This document shows positions 17,861-26,885 of a stretch of 64,000 nucleotides of DNA, piece after piece. The notes beneath the pieces were generated by a model. The model did not search any database. It saw nothing but the letters and a program-made list of their open reading frames with translations, and was not told where the DNA came from. This DNA comes from CAYQUO01 sp964420835 (GTDB lineage Bacteria > Chloroflexota > Anaerolineae > Anaerolineales > Anaerolineaceae), in contig CAYQUO010000003.1 in the NCBI GenBank assembly GCA_964420835.1, positions 124,001 through 188,000 on the forward strand, given 5' to 3'. Made by a program: the position numbers and the translations under genes. Each line of letters opens with the position of its first letter. Position 1 is the first letter of the stretch.

Positions 17861-18146
17861 TATTCTTTGTTAATGATGAATGCAATTCTTGCCGAATGTG
17901 AAGCATGTGGTTTAGGGAATTTCATTGTCGTCGTATTTCAATTTCGCCGCAAGGTTTGACATAAATCCTGGTTAAGCGCGAACTCAATGAAATGATTTGA
18001 TTCCCTTCAATCCCTTGAATGGGCGATCATCATCCTTGGCATAAAAAGAGTATTTCCAAAACATCAATAAGGCTTGATGATTGCCTTTTGCAGACGGGGA
18101 TGGTTTTTTTGGCGGTAATAGTGTTTCACACCTTCTCACCGCCATT
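17861..18146. other. intergenic region without recognised gene
   Basis: This 286-base gap separates two minus-strand genes. It has a nested stem near 18111-18142 (GGCGGT with ACCGCC around GTGT/ACAC) just past the lipoprotein stop, but on the minus strand it is followed by an A-run, not a T-run, so I do not call it a terminator. Nothing else is recognised. Confidence 0.5.
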
Positions 18147-19172
18147 CTATTTTTCAGTAACCAGGTAATGGTTTTTCAGGGTATTGTAAATATAATTCTC
18201 CCATAAAGGCTTAACCTGGCTTGCCTTGTAGTCATGTGTTGAAAATGTTTGGAAGATAACCCTCCCTTCCATACAGGAGGCGATTACCGCATCCGAAGAT
18301 GTGCGGTCTGTATGTTTTCCAGCCAGCAACTGGGCATCGCCACCGCTTGCGTATTGAAGCAGGTCGCCCACATCTCCTTCCCAATAACCCACCGTTGATA
18401 TCAACGGGCTGACCTGATTGGGATAATTAAAGAACTCCGACTCAGGCTTTAACCAGAAAATGGAATAATTGTTACGATCATCCCCCGATTCCCTCGTCCA
18501 ATCTTTTTGGAACCTGATGCCGCACTCCTCCAAAAGTGGTTCAATGCGTCCGTGGCGAATCTCGTCAAGATACCACACCTCTGCCACCAGAGCCACATCG
18601 TTATCCACCTGTTTTTTAATTACATCCCAAAACTCACCCCGCACACCGGTTCTTACCTCTGCGCCAACGATAATAATATCCCATTTGGTGTCCGAATTCA
18701 ACTGCGAGAGGAAGTTCCCAACTGCATCCCCAACCTCAATCACTCTTCCCTTTGAGAAATCCATATTTGCAACAACCTGGTGAAGATATGGAGGCAGGTC
18801 ATAGTATCCACGCACATCCTCAAAAAGAAGCACATTGGAGGCCTTAATCCTCTCATTCACATCCAAAGTTGGGAATGCGGTTGGCTCGACAGCACTCTCC
18901 TTCAAAGGTACCTGGGGGGGTTGTTCCTCCACCGGCAGTGTTGGAAGCTCAGGGATGGGCGCGATTAGCGTGCTGGACAGGTCCGCCCAGGCAGTTGCCT
19001 CGGTGTCCTGTTTGGCAAGTACGGTTGCCTCCACCGCCTGCGCTATCCTCGTGCTCTCCAGGTCCTCTTTGCCGCCACCGATCCTGACCCCCTTCATTGA
19101 ACAAGCCAGCATGAACAGAATCAGTGAAATAATGAGTAAATATTGATTCAATGGGTGGATTCTCTTCATCAT
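18147..19172 (-). CDS. lipoprotein of unknown function
   Basis: A 341-residue exported lipoprotein: a basic start, a hydrophobic segment and the lipobox MLAC with Cys24. A charged helical segment and Pro-rich linker (about residues 30-95) lead to a soluble domain with alternating strands and helices (GRVIEVGDAVGNFL, WDIIIVGAEV, VALVAEVWYLDE), which looks Rossmann-like or similar to class-I amidotransferase-like folds; no catalytic residues are recognised. The ATG at 19172 has GGAGG seven bases upstream. The predicted promoter overlaps a 16-base palindrome, so expression may be controlled by a repressor. Confidence 0.65.
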   Translation of the reverse strand: MMKRIHPLNQYLLIISLILFMLACSMKGVRIGGGKEDLESTRIAQAVEATVLAKQDTEATAWADLSSTLIAPIPELPTLPVEEQPPQVPLKESAVEPTAFPTLDVNERIKASNVLLFEDVRGYYDLPPYLHQVVANMDFSKGRVIEVGDAVGNFLSQLNSDTKWDIIIVGAEVRTGVRGEFWDVIKKQVDNDVALVAEVWYLDEIRHGRIEPLLEECGIRFQKDWTRESGDDRNNYSIFWLKPESEFFNYPNQVSPLISTVGYWEGDVGDLLQYASGGDAQLLAGKHTDRTSSDAVIASCMEGRVIFQTFSTHDYKASQVKPLWENYIYNTLKNHYLVTEK

Positions 19173-19206
19173 GTAAGCCCTCCTTCCCAACGAAAACAAT
19201 AATCCT

Positions 19207-19242
19207 ATTATACAGCGGTATGGAAATGAAGCATCTGCTTCA
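19207..19242 (-). promoter_or_regulatory. lipoprotein promoter -10 with overlapping operator-like palindrome
   Basis: TATAAT (minus strand, 19207-19212) is a good -10 box 34 bases before the lipoprotein ATG. The place of the -35 box is poor but is covered by the perfect palindrome TGAAGCA-TC-TGCTTCA (19227-19242). A palindrome over a weak -35 is typical of an operator, or of an activator site. No regulator gene lies beside it. Confidence 0.5.
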
Positions 19243-19333
19243 CCCTGATCACAATCATTGACCTCAAACTCCGGAAGGAAAAGGTCTCTTATTCAAGTTG
19301 ATATGGATGAACCATGAAAAACATGGCCTGATT

Positions 19334-19362
19334 TTGCCTCTATCCGCATTTCCATGTACAAT
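19334..19362 (+). promoter_or_regulatory. promoter of the Memo-priA unit
   Basis: TTGCCT (19334-19339), 17 bases, then TACAAT (19357-19362) on the plus strand. The start codon at 19389 follows after a short leader with GGGAGG. Both boxes are near consensus. Confidence 0.55.
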
Positions 19363-19388
19363 TAGTATTATTGAAAAGGGAGGCTCAT

Positions 19389-20237
19389 ATGACCAGGTCA
19401 ATCGATGTGCGCCCTTCTCCAATCGCCGGGCAATGGTATGAAGGGAATGCTGATGCATTGCGCCGACAGATCAACCGTTACCTTGCTGGCGCCATTATCC
19501 CCAAATTAAAAGGGCGGGTTGTAGCCCTGATTACACCCCATGCCGGTCTCCGGTATTCAGGCGCCACGGCAGGATATGCCTTTCGTACAATCCAGGATTC
19601 TGTCTTTGACACTGTCGCCATTCTCTCCCCCTACCATGATTATCACCCCGCACCGCTCCTGACCACTTCCCACTCGGCATACTCAACCCCGCTTGGCATT
19701 GTTCCAGTGGATAAGGCTGCCTTCTCCATCTTGGAGAAAGAGGTTCACACCCACACCGGGATTGGGTTCACCAGACTGGATCATGATGAAGAGCATTCCC
19801 TGGAGATTGAACTGCCCTTCCTTCAGGTGGCGCTTTCGGGTCCATTTACGCTTCTACCCTTAATGCTCCGAACATTCTCGAGGGGACTCCTCCAGGCTCT
19901 GGGTCAGGCACTCGGCGATGCATTAAAGGACCGCAAGGCCCTCTTGATTGCTAGCACCGATCTGTCCCACTTTTTCCCCCTTCCACAGGCAAATCAACTG
20001 GATGCTGAAATGCTGAACTGCATCGCTTCCTTCTCCCCCGAAAAAGTTTTGCAAGCTGAAGAGGAGGAAACTGCCTTTGCCTGTGGGGCTCCGGCGGTGG
20101 CAACCGTATTGTGGGCTGCACGCTCTCTGGGAGCCACCCATGTGCACGTACTGCACCACAGCACCTCTGCAGAGGTGACCAGGGATGCCAGCTCTGTTGT
20201 AGGGTATGGGGCCGCGGCAATTTTGAGCCCCGATTGA
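19389..20237 (+). CDS. Memo-family protein (AmmeMemoRadiSam system protein B type)
   Basis: The 282-residue protein matches the MEMO1/LigB-like family along its length: RPSPIAGQWYEG at the start, PHAGLRYSG with the metal-site histidine, DHDEEHSLEIELPFLQ in the middle, and STDLSH later. These conserved His/Asp positions bind a metal in homologues; the reaction is not firmly known. In many genomes it sits with an AMMECR1 gene and a radical SAM gene, but neither is here; priA follows after 32 bases instead. The ATG at 19389 has GGGAGG five bases upstream and is preferred to an earlier ATG at 19371. Confidence 0.88.
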   Translation: MTRSIDVRPSPIAGQWYEGNADALRRQINRYLAGAIIPKLKGRVVALITPHAGLRYSGATAGYAFRTIQDSVFDTVAILSPYHDYHPAPLLTTSHSAYSTPLGIVPVDKAAFSILEKEVHTHTGIGFTRLDHDEEHSLEIELPFLQVALSGPFTLLPLMLRTFSRGLLQALGQALGDALKDRKALLIASTDLSHFFPLPQANQLDAEMLNCIASFSPEKVLQAEEEETAFACGAPAVATVLWAARSLGATHVHVLHHSTSAEVTRDASSVVGYGAAAILSPD

Positions 20238-20269
20238 CCCCCGGGTCGTCCGACCAATTCAGGAAGCGA

Positions 20270-22789
20270 ATGTACGTTCAGTTAGCCATCAATATGCCGG
20301 CCGTCTCCGGTGTATTTGATTATCACGTCCCGCAGGAACTCTCCGAACAAATTCAACCCGGCTGTCTTGTTGAAGCGCCCTTTGGAAAACAGAAAGTGCA
20401 GGGGATCGTTCTTCGGGTTGTTGCTGAACCCGCAGTCCAGGAGACCCGGCCCGTCACATCTCTCCTCGACCCGCTGCCCGTCCTTACCCCTGTCCAAATG
20501 GCGCTGGCAGCCCGTGTGGCTGAAGTTACCCTTTCTTCGCCTTCCCTTGTTTTACATTCCATGCTCCCACCCGGATTGAACCAGCAGGCAGATGCGCTCT
20601 TTTCAGCGAGCCCCGATCTTGATGCCTTGACCGGATATTCCGGGACCGCCCTTGAAAAAAGGATATTGGACCTGGTCCGTACCCGCGGACCCTTGCGAGG
20701 CAGGCAACTGGATACTGCAATTCCAAGGCTGGATTGGAGGCCAGCCGCCCGATCCCTGGTACGCAAGGGCTTGCTGGTGGCCAGGCCCATCCTTCCCCCT
20801 CCTGGTGTTCGCCCACGGACCGTACGAACAGCCCATCTGTCCTGCAGCCCGGAATCGGTTAAAGAACTATTACCCTTGCTGGGACGCAAAGAGGCGGGGG
20901 CCCGCCGGCTTGCGATCCTAGAATACCTTGCCCGTGAATCTCTTCCCGTTGCCGTCCCCTGGATATATGCTGCCACTGGCGGGAACCTGCAGGACCTGTA
21001 TGAACTATCGGAAAAGGGATTCATTGCCCTTGGCGAGGAAGACTTCTGGCGCGACCCCCTGGATAAGATCGATCCAGCCATATCCGTCCCCCACATTCTC
21101 AATCAGGATCAGGAGGTCGCCTGGAAATCCATCCGCGATGGAATCCATGCTGCCCCCCGGGGAGCTTCCCGACTTCCTTATCTTCTGGATGGGGTGACCG
21201 GTTCGGGAAAAACCGAAATCTATCTTCGAGCTGTTGAAGAAACACTGACGCTTGGGCGCCAGGCCATCATACTCGTTCCGGAAATTTCGCTCACCCCTCA
21301 AACGGTTCAACGATTTCTAAGCCGGTTTCCCGGACGGGTGGGGTTGATCCATTCACGACTTTCACCCGGAGAGCGTTATGACACCTGGCGCAGGTTGCGT
21401 TTGGGGAAACTCCCCATCGCCATTGGACCTCGCAGCGCCCTTTTTTCACCACTTGCTGATCCGGGCTTGATCGTAATTGACGAGTGTCATGACGATTCCT
21501 ATTATCAAACAGAAAACCAACCATATTACAACGCCATTAACGTTGCCCTCGAGTATGCCCGGGTGGCTAATTCTGTCATCCTCTTTGGCACCGCAACACC
21601 GTCAGTTGAATTGCTTTACAGATCAGAAAATGAAAATTGGCATCGCCTTCATCTGCCCCGCCGAATTATTGCCGTTACCGGCAACCTTGCCAAGACGGGT
21701 TCTCCACCTGCGCCAACCGCCTCCGGCCAGAATTCCCTTCCCAGTGTTGAGATCGTTGACATGCGCCAGGAACTAAAAGCCGGCAACAGGTCCATTTTCA
21801 GCCGTTCTCTTAAAAGGTCACTATCCGATGTTCTGTCTGCTGGCCAGCAGGCCATTCTCTTTTTGAACCGCCGCGGATACACCACTTTCATTTTTTGCCG
21901 TGATTGTGGAAATGTCGTGCGCTGCCCCCGTTGCGACCTGCCACTCTCCCTTCACCTGGAAGATCCGGGGTTGCCCGCCGCTGAACTGGTCTGCCACACT
22001 TGCGGGTATCACCGCCACCTGCCACACACCTGCCCGTTATGCGGCAGCCATTCAATCGGGCAATATGGCACTGGTACAGAAAAAGTCGAAAGGGAGATCA
22101 AATCCCTTTTTCCCCATGCCCGGGTCGTGCGCTGGGACGCCGGCACCACCAGGAAGAAAGGCTCCCATGACCTGCTGCTCTCTCACTTCACCCACCACCA
22201 GGCGGATATCTTGGTAGGCACCCAGATGGTGGCTAAAAGCCTGGACCTGCCACTGGTGACGCTAGTCGGGGTTGTTCTTGCAGATATCGGATTAAGTTTT
22301 CCGGATTTCCGGGCGGCAGAACGAACCTTTCAACTCCTTACCCAGGTGGTTGGAAGGGCTGGCCGCAGCCAACTGGGCGGCAGAGCCATTTTGCAGACCT
22401 ATCAGCCGGAAAACCCTGCCATCCGGATGGCAGCAAAGCACGATACAGACGGCTTCTATCGGTATGAAATCGAACAACGAAAAAAACTTGCCTACCCGCC
22501 TTTCTCCCGGATGGTTCGGCTGGAAGTGAGGCACTTTCGATCCGCCACAGTTGAATCCGCCGCTGAAAGGTATCACAGCACAATCGAACGATGGCTGCAG
22601 GAGGATGGGCTTCTGTCAACCGAGATCATCGGGCCTGCCCCCTGCTTCTTTCACAGGCAGGGGGGTATTTTCCGCTGGCATATCATCCTACGAGGGCCGG
22701 ATCCTGCCAGGCTATTTAAAGGGCGGTCGCTCGAGCCACCCCCTGGGGGTTCCCTGCGCATCCAGGTGGACCCTCCCACCCTTCTATAA
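20270..22789 (+). CDS. priA: primosomal protein N' (replication restart helicase)
   Basis: An 839-residue PriA, which reloads the replisome at collapsed forks. The N-terminal 3' DNA-binding domain (IPVSGVFDY-like start, PGCLVEAPFG) is followed by the helicase: Walker A GVTGSGKTE near residue 307, motif II DECH near 403 (homologues usually have DEEH), and GTATPS. Eight zinc-binding cysteines occur in the CRDCGNVVRCPRCD and CHTCG...CPLCG blocks (about 543-590). The C-terminal part has the GTQMVAKSLDLP motif, where most homologues have GTQMiaKGhdfP. AGGAAG precedes the ATG at 20270. The upstream open frame overlapping the Memo gene is not coding. Confidence 0.95.
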   Translation: MYVQLAINMPAVSGVFDYHVPQELSEQIQPGCLVEAPFGKQKVQGIVLRVVAEPAVQETRPVTSLLDPLPVLTPVQMALAARVAEVTLSSPSLVLHSMLPPGLNQQADALFSASPDLDALTGYSGTALEKRILDLVRTRGPLRGRQLDTAIPRLDWRPAARSLVRKGLLVARPILPPPGVRPRTVRTAHLSCSPESVKELLPLLGRKEAGARRLAILEYLARESLPVAVPWIYAATGGNLQDLYELSEKGFIALGEEDFWRDPLDKIDPAISVPHILNQDQEVAWKSIRDGIHAAPRGASRLPYLLDGVTGSGKTEIYLRAVEETLTLGRQAIILVPEISLTPQTVQRFLSRFPGRVGLIHSRLSPGERYDTWRRLRLGKLPIAIGPRSALFSPLADPGLIVIDECHDDSYYQTENQPYYNAINVALEYARVANSVILFGTATPSVELLYRSENENWHRLHLPRRIIAVTGNLAKTGSPPAPTASGQNSLPSVEIVDMRQELKAGNRSIFSRSLKRSLSDVLSAGQQAILFLNRRGYTTFIFCRDCGNVVRCPRCDLPLSLHLEDPGLPAAELVCHTCGYHRHLPHTCPLCGSHSIGQYGTGTEKVEREIKSLFPHARVVRWDAGTTRKKGSHDLLLSHFTHHQADILVGTQMVAKSLDLPLVTLVGVVLADIGLSFPDFRAAERTFQLLTQVVGRAGRSQLGGRAILQTYQPENPAIRMAAKHDTDGFYRYEIEQRKKLAYPPFSRMVRLEVRHFRSATVESAAERYHSTIERWLQEDGLLSTEIIGPAPCFFHRQGGIFRWHIILRGPDPARLFKGRSLEPPPGGSLRIQVDPPTLL

Positions 22790-22869
22790 ACTGCCTTCAG
22801 GCCTTTCTCCTGGAATGCTCGCTTCCATTCCCGGGGTCCGGGGCGTCATTCGCTTTATGCAAATCGGTG

Positions 22870-22880
22870 TAAAATGATTC
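22870..22880 (+). promoter_or_regulatory. putative leaderless -10 box with a GANTC site ahead of the methyltransferase
   Basis: TAAAAT (22870-22875) ends seven bases before the ATG at 22882, so transcription may start on the start codon; no ribosome site is present. The bases between are GATTC (22876-22880), which is a GANTC site, the sequence CcrM-type enzymes methylate. No convincing -35 box was found. Confidence 0.4.
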
Positions 22881-22881
22881 C

Positions 22882-23961
22882 ATGAACCCGGAACTTCCCA
22901 TTAACTCCGTGATTCTTGGCGATTGTCTGCAGGTATTACCCGGGCTGCCGGAAAAATCAATCGACCTCATTTTCGCAGACCCGCCTTATAACCTGCAGCT
23001 TCAGAACGATCTATACCGACCGAATATGACCCTTGTTGACGGCGTGAATGAGGAATGGGACCGGTTCGCAAACTTCCAGGAATATGATGATTTCAGCCGG
23101 AAGTGGCTGGAGGCCTGCCGAAGAATTCTCAAAGACAACGGCACCCTCTGGGTGATCGGCTCCTATCATAATATCTATCGCCTGGGAAGCATAATGCAGG
23201 ATTTGGGCTTCTGGTTCCTGAACGACCTTGTCTGGATCAAGACCAACCCCATGCCGAACTTTCGCGGCGTCCGTTTTACCAATGCTCATGAGACTCTCAT
23301 CTGGGCATCCAAGTTCAAAGGTGCTCGTTATACATTCAACCACCACGCCATGAAATCAATGAATGATGACCGCCAGATGCGCAGCGACTGGGTCCTCTCA
23401 ATCTGCTCCGGAAGCGAGCGTATCCGCATCCATGGCGAGAAAGCACATCCCACGCAAAAGCCTGAAAGCCTGCTCTACCGGGTCATCCTCTCCTCAACCA
23501 AACCCGGTGATGTGGTGTTGGACCCGTTTTTTGGCACGGGGACAACCGGCGCCGTTGCCGCCCGGCTTGGCCGCCGCTGGATCGGCGTCGAGCGGGTCAG
23601 TGGATATGTGGAGATCGCAAGAAGCCGTCTTTCTGCGATCACCCCGGAGTTCTTCCCCGAGGAGGCGCTCGATGTCCGCGGGGGGAGGCAGCTTCAACAG
23701 CGCATCCCATTTGGGGCTCTTCTGGAGAATGGACTTTTGCAACCAGGCCAGCTTCTTTATTTCAAAGGCAACCGACAACAGGCTGCCATGGTTAAAGCGG
23801 ACGGCACATTGCGGCTCAACGGTTCCCAGGGATCGATCCACTCCCTGGGATCTCACCTGATGAATGGCAGCCCATGCAATGGCTGGGAGCATTGGTATTA
23901 TGAGGACGATCGGGGATCCTTAAAACCCATTAACGACCTGCGTCAACTGCTCGCCCCATAA
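22882..23961 (+). CDS. CcrM-like DNA adenine-N6 methyltransferase (predicted GANTC)
   Basis: This 359-residue beta-class enzyme matches Caulobacter CcrM almost end to end from memory: GDCLQVLP, catalytic DPPYNLQL (Asp33-Tyr36), LWVIGSYHNIYRLG, NPMPNFRGVRFTNAHETLIWA, HPTQKPE, and the SAM-binding FFGTGTTGAVA motif. It also has the C-terminal extension typical of CcrM (about residues 270-355: IPFGALLENGLLQPGQ, GSIHSLG, CNGWEHW) which HinfI-type restriction methylases often share. It would methylate adenine in GANTC. No endonuclease gene lies nearby, so it behaves as an orphan methylase. It follows priA after 92 bases and ends before a hairpin terminator. Confidence 0.92.
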   Translation: MNPELPINSVILGDCLQVLPGLPEKSIDLIFADPPYNLQLQNDLYRPNMTLVDGVNEEWDRFANFQEYDDFSRKWLEACRRILKDNGTLWVIGSYHNIYRLGSIMQDLGFWFLNDLVWIKTNPMPNFRGVRFTNAHETLIWASKFKGARYTFNHHAMKSMNDDRQMRSDWVLSICSGSERIRIHGEKAHPTQKPESLLYRVILSSTKPGDVVLDPFFGTGTTGAVAARLGRRWIGVERVSGYVEIARSRLSAITPEFFPEEALDVRGGRQLQQRIPFGALLENGLLQPGQLLYFKGNRQQAAMVKADGTLRLNGSQGSIHSLGSHLMNGSPCNGWEHWYYEDDRGSLKPINDLRQLLAP

Positions 23962-24121
23962 CAGGTTGCACTGAAATAGATAAAAGTTATTTCGCCTGGC
24001 TTCTCTTTGGTGAAGCAGTGGCTTTCAATGTGGCCGCTTGTTGGTGGTTGTATTCCCGTCAAGGATAATGATCAGGTTAGCCACACCGGCCAACAGGTTC
24101 CATAACTAATGATTTAATAAC

Positions 24122-24150
24122 AACGCCCCGATCTTCTCGGGGCGTTTCTT
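24122..24150 (+). terminator. terminator after the methyltransferase gene
   Basis: A 10-bp stem AACGCCCCGA/TCGGGGCGTT with a five-base loop is followed by TCTT on the plus strand; on the minus strand it is followed by a moderately T-rich stretch. It lies between convergent genes and may serve both. Confidence 0.8.
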
Positions 24151-24170
24151 AATTGCCACGTGTTAATGGA

Positions 24171-25280
24171 TCAGGGCAGAACATGCCATGGGTTGATAAA
24201 TCCGCCCAGGTAGCGAATCTCAAAGTGAAGGTGTGCGCCCGTCGAATTACCGGTGCTTCCAGCCAGGCCAATGTACTGGCCCTGGGTGACATTCTGCCCG
24301 CAAAAGACGTTGATCTGCGCCAGGTGGGCATACAGCGTATGGTAGCCATTGTTATGATCAATCATGATCATGTTGCCATAACCGCCGCCGATCGCTCCGG
24401 CATAGACAACCACTCCACTGTCCGATGCATAGATCGGAGCGCCCTCGCCGGCAGCGATGTCGATCGCCAGGTGACCCGACCAGTAATCGTTCCCGGAAAG
24501 GAAATGCTGCATTGCCGGCCAGACGAAATATCCGGTGCCAACATTCCCCCCGGCCGGGACCGCGCAAGCTCCCGGTCCGGCCACCCCTTTGGTCACGCCT
24601 GACCGGTCCCTGTAAGGGACAGCCACAACCCATTGTTGCATCTCCCGAGACCCTCCCGGGATCATAATGTATTGCCCCGGCTCAATCTCGGGGTCCAGGA
24701 TGTCAAGCCTGTTGCCGGGCCACTCCACGATATCTTTTACGGAAGCCTTGTAGGTCTGGGCCACCTTCTCCAATGTATCACCTTCCTTCCACTGGTAATA
24801 GATCCCATCCGTGGGAGGGATCTTTAACTTTAGCCCAATGGAGATCATGTGTACATCATCGTTCAACAAGTTGTAGTTGGCCCATAACACGCTTTCCGGC
24901 TTGATCTTGAACTGGTTGGCAATCCCAAAGATGGAATCCCCTTTTTTAATTTCATAATCACTGGCAGTGGAGCTCGACCTGTTCGGTATGGTGGTATGTG
25001 CATCCGGGACACGAATGAGGGCGGCTGTGGATTCCCCATAATGGTAATCGGGCAAACTGGCGCCCATCGTTGCCGGGGCGGTAGGTTGCACTTCCGCGGC
25101 TTGTTCAGCCCTGGCTCGTGAAGCAGCAGCCTGAACCACCGGAGAGCGGATGATCAGCAGGGCCAGCATGGTCAGAGACATGACGATGGCGATCGCCCAA
25201 AGCGCCCTCGGCAGCCATGCCGGCAGCCGGTCTGTTCTGGCGTTATTCCCATTGCCCTTCTTCAGAGGAGCAACTTTCAC
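24171..25280 (-). CDS. membrane-anchored LysM-M23 peptidoglycan endopeptidase
   Basis: A 369-residue cell-wall enzyme. One membrane segment (about residues 24-45, LWAIAIVMSLTMLALLII) anchors it, then come two LysM peptidoglycan-binding repeats (YEIKKGDSIFGIA around 110-155 and YQWKEGDTLEKVA around 160-208), and a C-terminal M23/LytM domain with metal ligands in HLAIDIA, and HLHFE, plus TLYAHL. All zinc ligands expected for an active enzyme are there. GTG is the start; it overlaps the rho stop by four bases and uses GGAGG from the end of rho, so its translation is coupled to rho. Confidence 0.92.
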   Translation of the reverse strand: MKVAPLKKGNGNNARTDRLPAWLPRALWAIAIVMSLTMLALLIIRSPVVQAAASRARAEQAAEVQPTAPATMGASLPDYHYGESTAALIRVPDAHTTIPNRSSSTASDYEIKKGDSIFGIANQFKIKPESVLWANYNLLNDDVHMISIGLKLKIPPTDGIYYQWKEGDTLEKVAQTYKASVKDIVEWPGNRLDILDPEIEPGQYIMIPGGSREMQQWVVAVPYRDRSGVTKGVAGPGACAVPAGGNVGTGYFVWPAMQHFLSGNDYWSGHLAIDIAAGEGAPIYASDSGVVVYAGAIGGGYGNMIMIDHNNGYHTLYAHLAQINVFCGQNVTQGQYIGLAGSTGNSTGAHLHFEIRYLGGFINPWHVLP

Positions 25281-26551
25281 ATCTCCTCCGTCAGGCTCTC
25301 CAGGAATTCAAGGTTGTTTTTGGTCTTCAGCATTCTTTGAGTCAGTGCTTCGGTGGCCACGGCCGGGTCCATGCCAGCGCCCTGCGGAGGCTGTCCCACC
25401 ATTTGAAGGTACATGCGCCGCATCAACCACACCCGCTGCAGGATGTCCGGCCCCAGCAGAAGATCCTCCCGGCGTGTGGAAGACCGCTCAAGATCAATGG
25501 CTGGAAATATTCGCCTCTCCTGCAACCTGCGGGAGAGGTGCAGTTCCATGTTCCCGGTACCTTTAAATTCTTCGAAAACGACATCGTCCAGGCGTGAACC
25601 CGTATCCACCAGCGCTGTTGCAATGATGGTCAGGCTTCCACCTTCCTCGATGTTACGGGCCGCACCGAAAAAGCGCTTGGGGGGGTAAAGTGCAGATGGG
25701 TCCATGCCTCCGGAGAGTGTCCTGCCTGATGGGTTCACTACCAGGTTGTAAGCCCTGGCCAGCCGTGTCAGGCTGTCCATAAGGATGACAACATCACGGC
25801 CGATCTCGACCAGGCGTTTGGCTCGCTCGAGGGCAATTTCAGCTGTACGCACATGGGAAGAGACCGGCTCATCAAACGTGGATGCCACCACCTCGGCATC
25901 CACCGACCTGTCCATATCGGTCACTTCTTCCGGCCGCTCGCCGATCAGGGCGATGATCAAGTGTACATCCGGGTAGCGCACTGATATTGAATTTGCCATT
26001 TGTTTCAGAATGGTCGTTTTCCCGGCTTTCGGTGGCGAAACGATCATGCCGCGCTGTCCCCGGCCAATGGGGGCGATCAGGTTGATCATCCGGGTGGAGA
26101 GGATGCTCCGATCCGTTTCCAGGTCAAACCGTTTGTCCGGGAATATCGGAGTTAAACTCTCAAAAGATGGCCGTGTACGGGCCTCCTCGGTGGGCAGACC
26201 ATTGATCGTTTCTACTTTTAACAAGCCATAATGTCGTTCGGAGTCTCTCGGGGGGCGCACGTGACCGATGACAAGATCACCGGCCCGCAGGTCATATCGC
26301 CTCAACTGGGCCTGGGAAACATAGACATCATCCGAGCCAACCTGGTAGTTTGTACGCAGGAAACCGATGCCCTCATTCATTATCTCAAGAATTCCGCCCC
26401 GCACCTCCAGCCCTTCACGTTCAGCCTCCAGTTGACGGATTCGGATAATCAGGTTTTCCTTTTTCAGGTGGTTGGCGTTCGGTATTTCCATCTCGCCGGC
26501 AAGGGCGCGAAGCTCGGACAGGGGTGAATTTTCAAGTTCAAGTATTTTCAT
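25277..26551 (-). CDS. rho: transcription termination factor Rho
   Basis: A 424-residue hexameric RNA helicase that ends untranslated transcripts. An N-terminal helical domain and the RNA-binding OB fold (GILEIMNEGIGFLRT) are followed by the RecA-like ATPase: Walker A SPPKAGKTT near residue 174-182, GERPEEVTDM, Walker B VVILMDSLTRLARAYN and the Q/R-loop GSLTIIATAL. Length is standard, with no long Asp/Asn-rich insert as found in actinobacterial Rho. The promoter and a leader of about 185 bases lie upstream; rho is often autoregulated in its leader, which may be the case here. Confidence 0.96.
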   Translation of the reverse strand: MKILELENSPLSELRALAGEMEIPNANHLKKENLIIRIRQLEAEREGLEVRGGILEIMNEGIGFLRTNYQVGSDDVYVSQAQLRRYDLRAGDLVIGHVRPPRDSERHYGLLKVETINGLPTEEARTRPSFESLTPIFPDKRFDLETDRSILSTRMINLIAPIGRGQRGMIVSPPKAGKTTILKQMANSISVRYPDVHLIIALIGERPEEVTDMDRSVDAEVVASTFDEPVSSHVRTAEIALERAKRLVEIGRDVVILMDSLTRLARAYNLVVNPSGRTLSGGMDPSALYPPKRFFGAARNIEEGGSLTIIATALVDTGSRLDDVVFEEFKGTGNMELHLSRRLQERRIFPAIDLERSSTRREDLLLGPDILQRVWLMRRMYLQMVGQPPQGAGMDPAVATEALTQRMLKTKNNLEFLESLTEEM

Positions 26552-26885
26552 ATGGATTGATCTCTTGTTTTATCGGGGTTTTGTCAATCAGGGCTGCGCA
26601 CCTCTTTCCCCATGGGGCGAGATGGCGTATTGGTAGGGTTGATGGAATGGTTTTGGGATAACTGTCAATACCTGCTGGATTCAATTACGCAGTTGTTCTG
26701 GTATTCCCTGCTTCAAGTTCAGCCTGCCATATTGGATAACGCATTATAGCATGCCAAAAAGGAATTCGCAAGATAAATTAAATGGGTTTTTGTCAAGGTT
26801 TTATCAATCAAATGTCAAGTCTTCTTCCCAACCCAGCGCGATGATGAAAACGAAATAATCTTGTACGGTCGTTTCGAGGAGATGA
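26552..26885. other. divergent intergenic region between rho and a lipoprotein gene
   Basis: It holds the rho promoter (26743-26771) and the roughly 185-base rho leader. On the plus side a GAGGAG ribosome site at 26876-26881 serves the next gene. Two TTGACA-like boxes face minus near 26795-26820, possibly alternative -35 elements. No gene or RNA was recognised. Confidence 0.55.
26743..26771 (-). promoter_or_regulatory. rho promoter
   Basis: On the minus strand TTGCGA (26766-26771), 17-base spacer, TATAAT (26743-26748). The predicted start near 26736 leaves about 185 bases of leader before the rho ATG. Confidence 0.7.

Noticed and set aside
20111..20269. Upstream extension of priA
   Set aside because: It overlaps the Memo gene and is Cys-rich without homology; ATG 20270 has AGGAAG.
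21470..21500. PriA motif II DECH as a disabling change
   Set aside because: The essential Asp, Glu and His of a DExH motif are kept; the third position varies in helicases.
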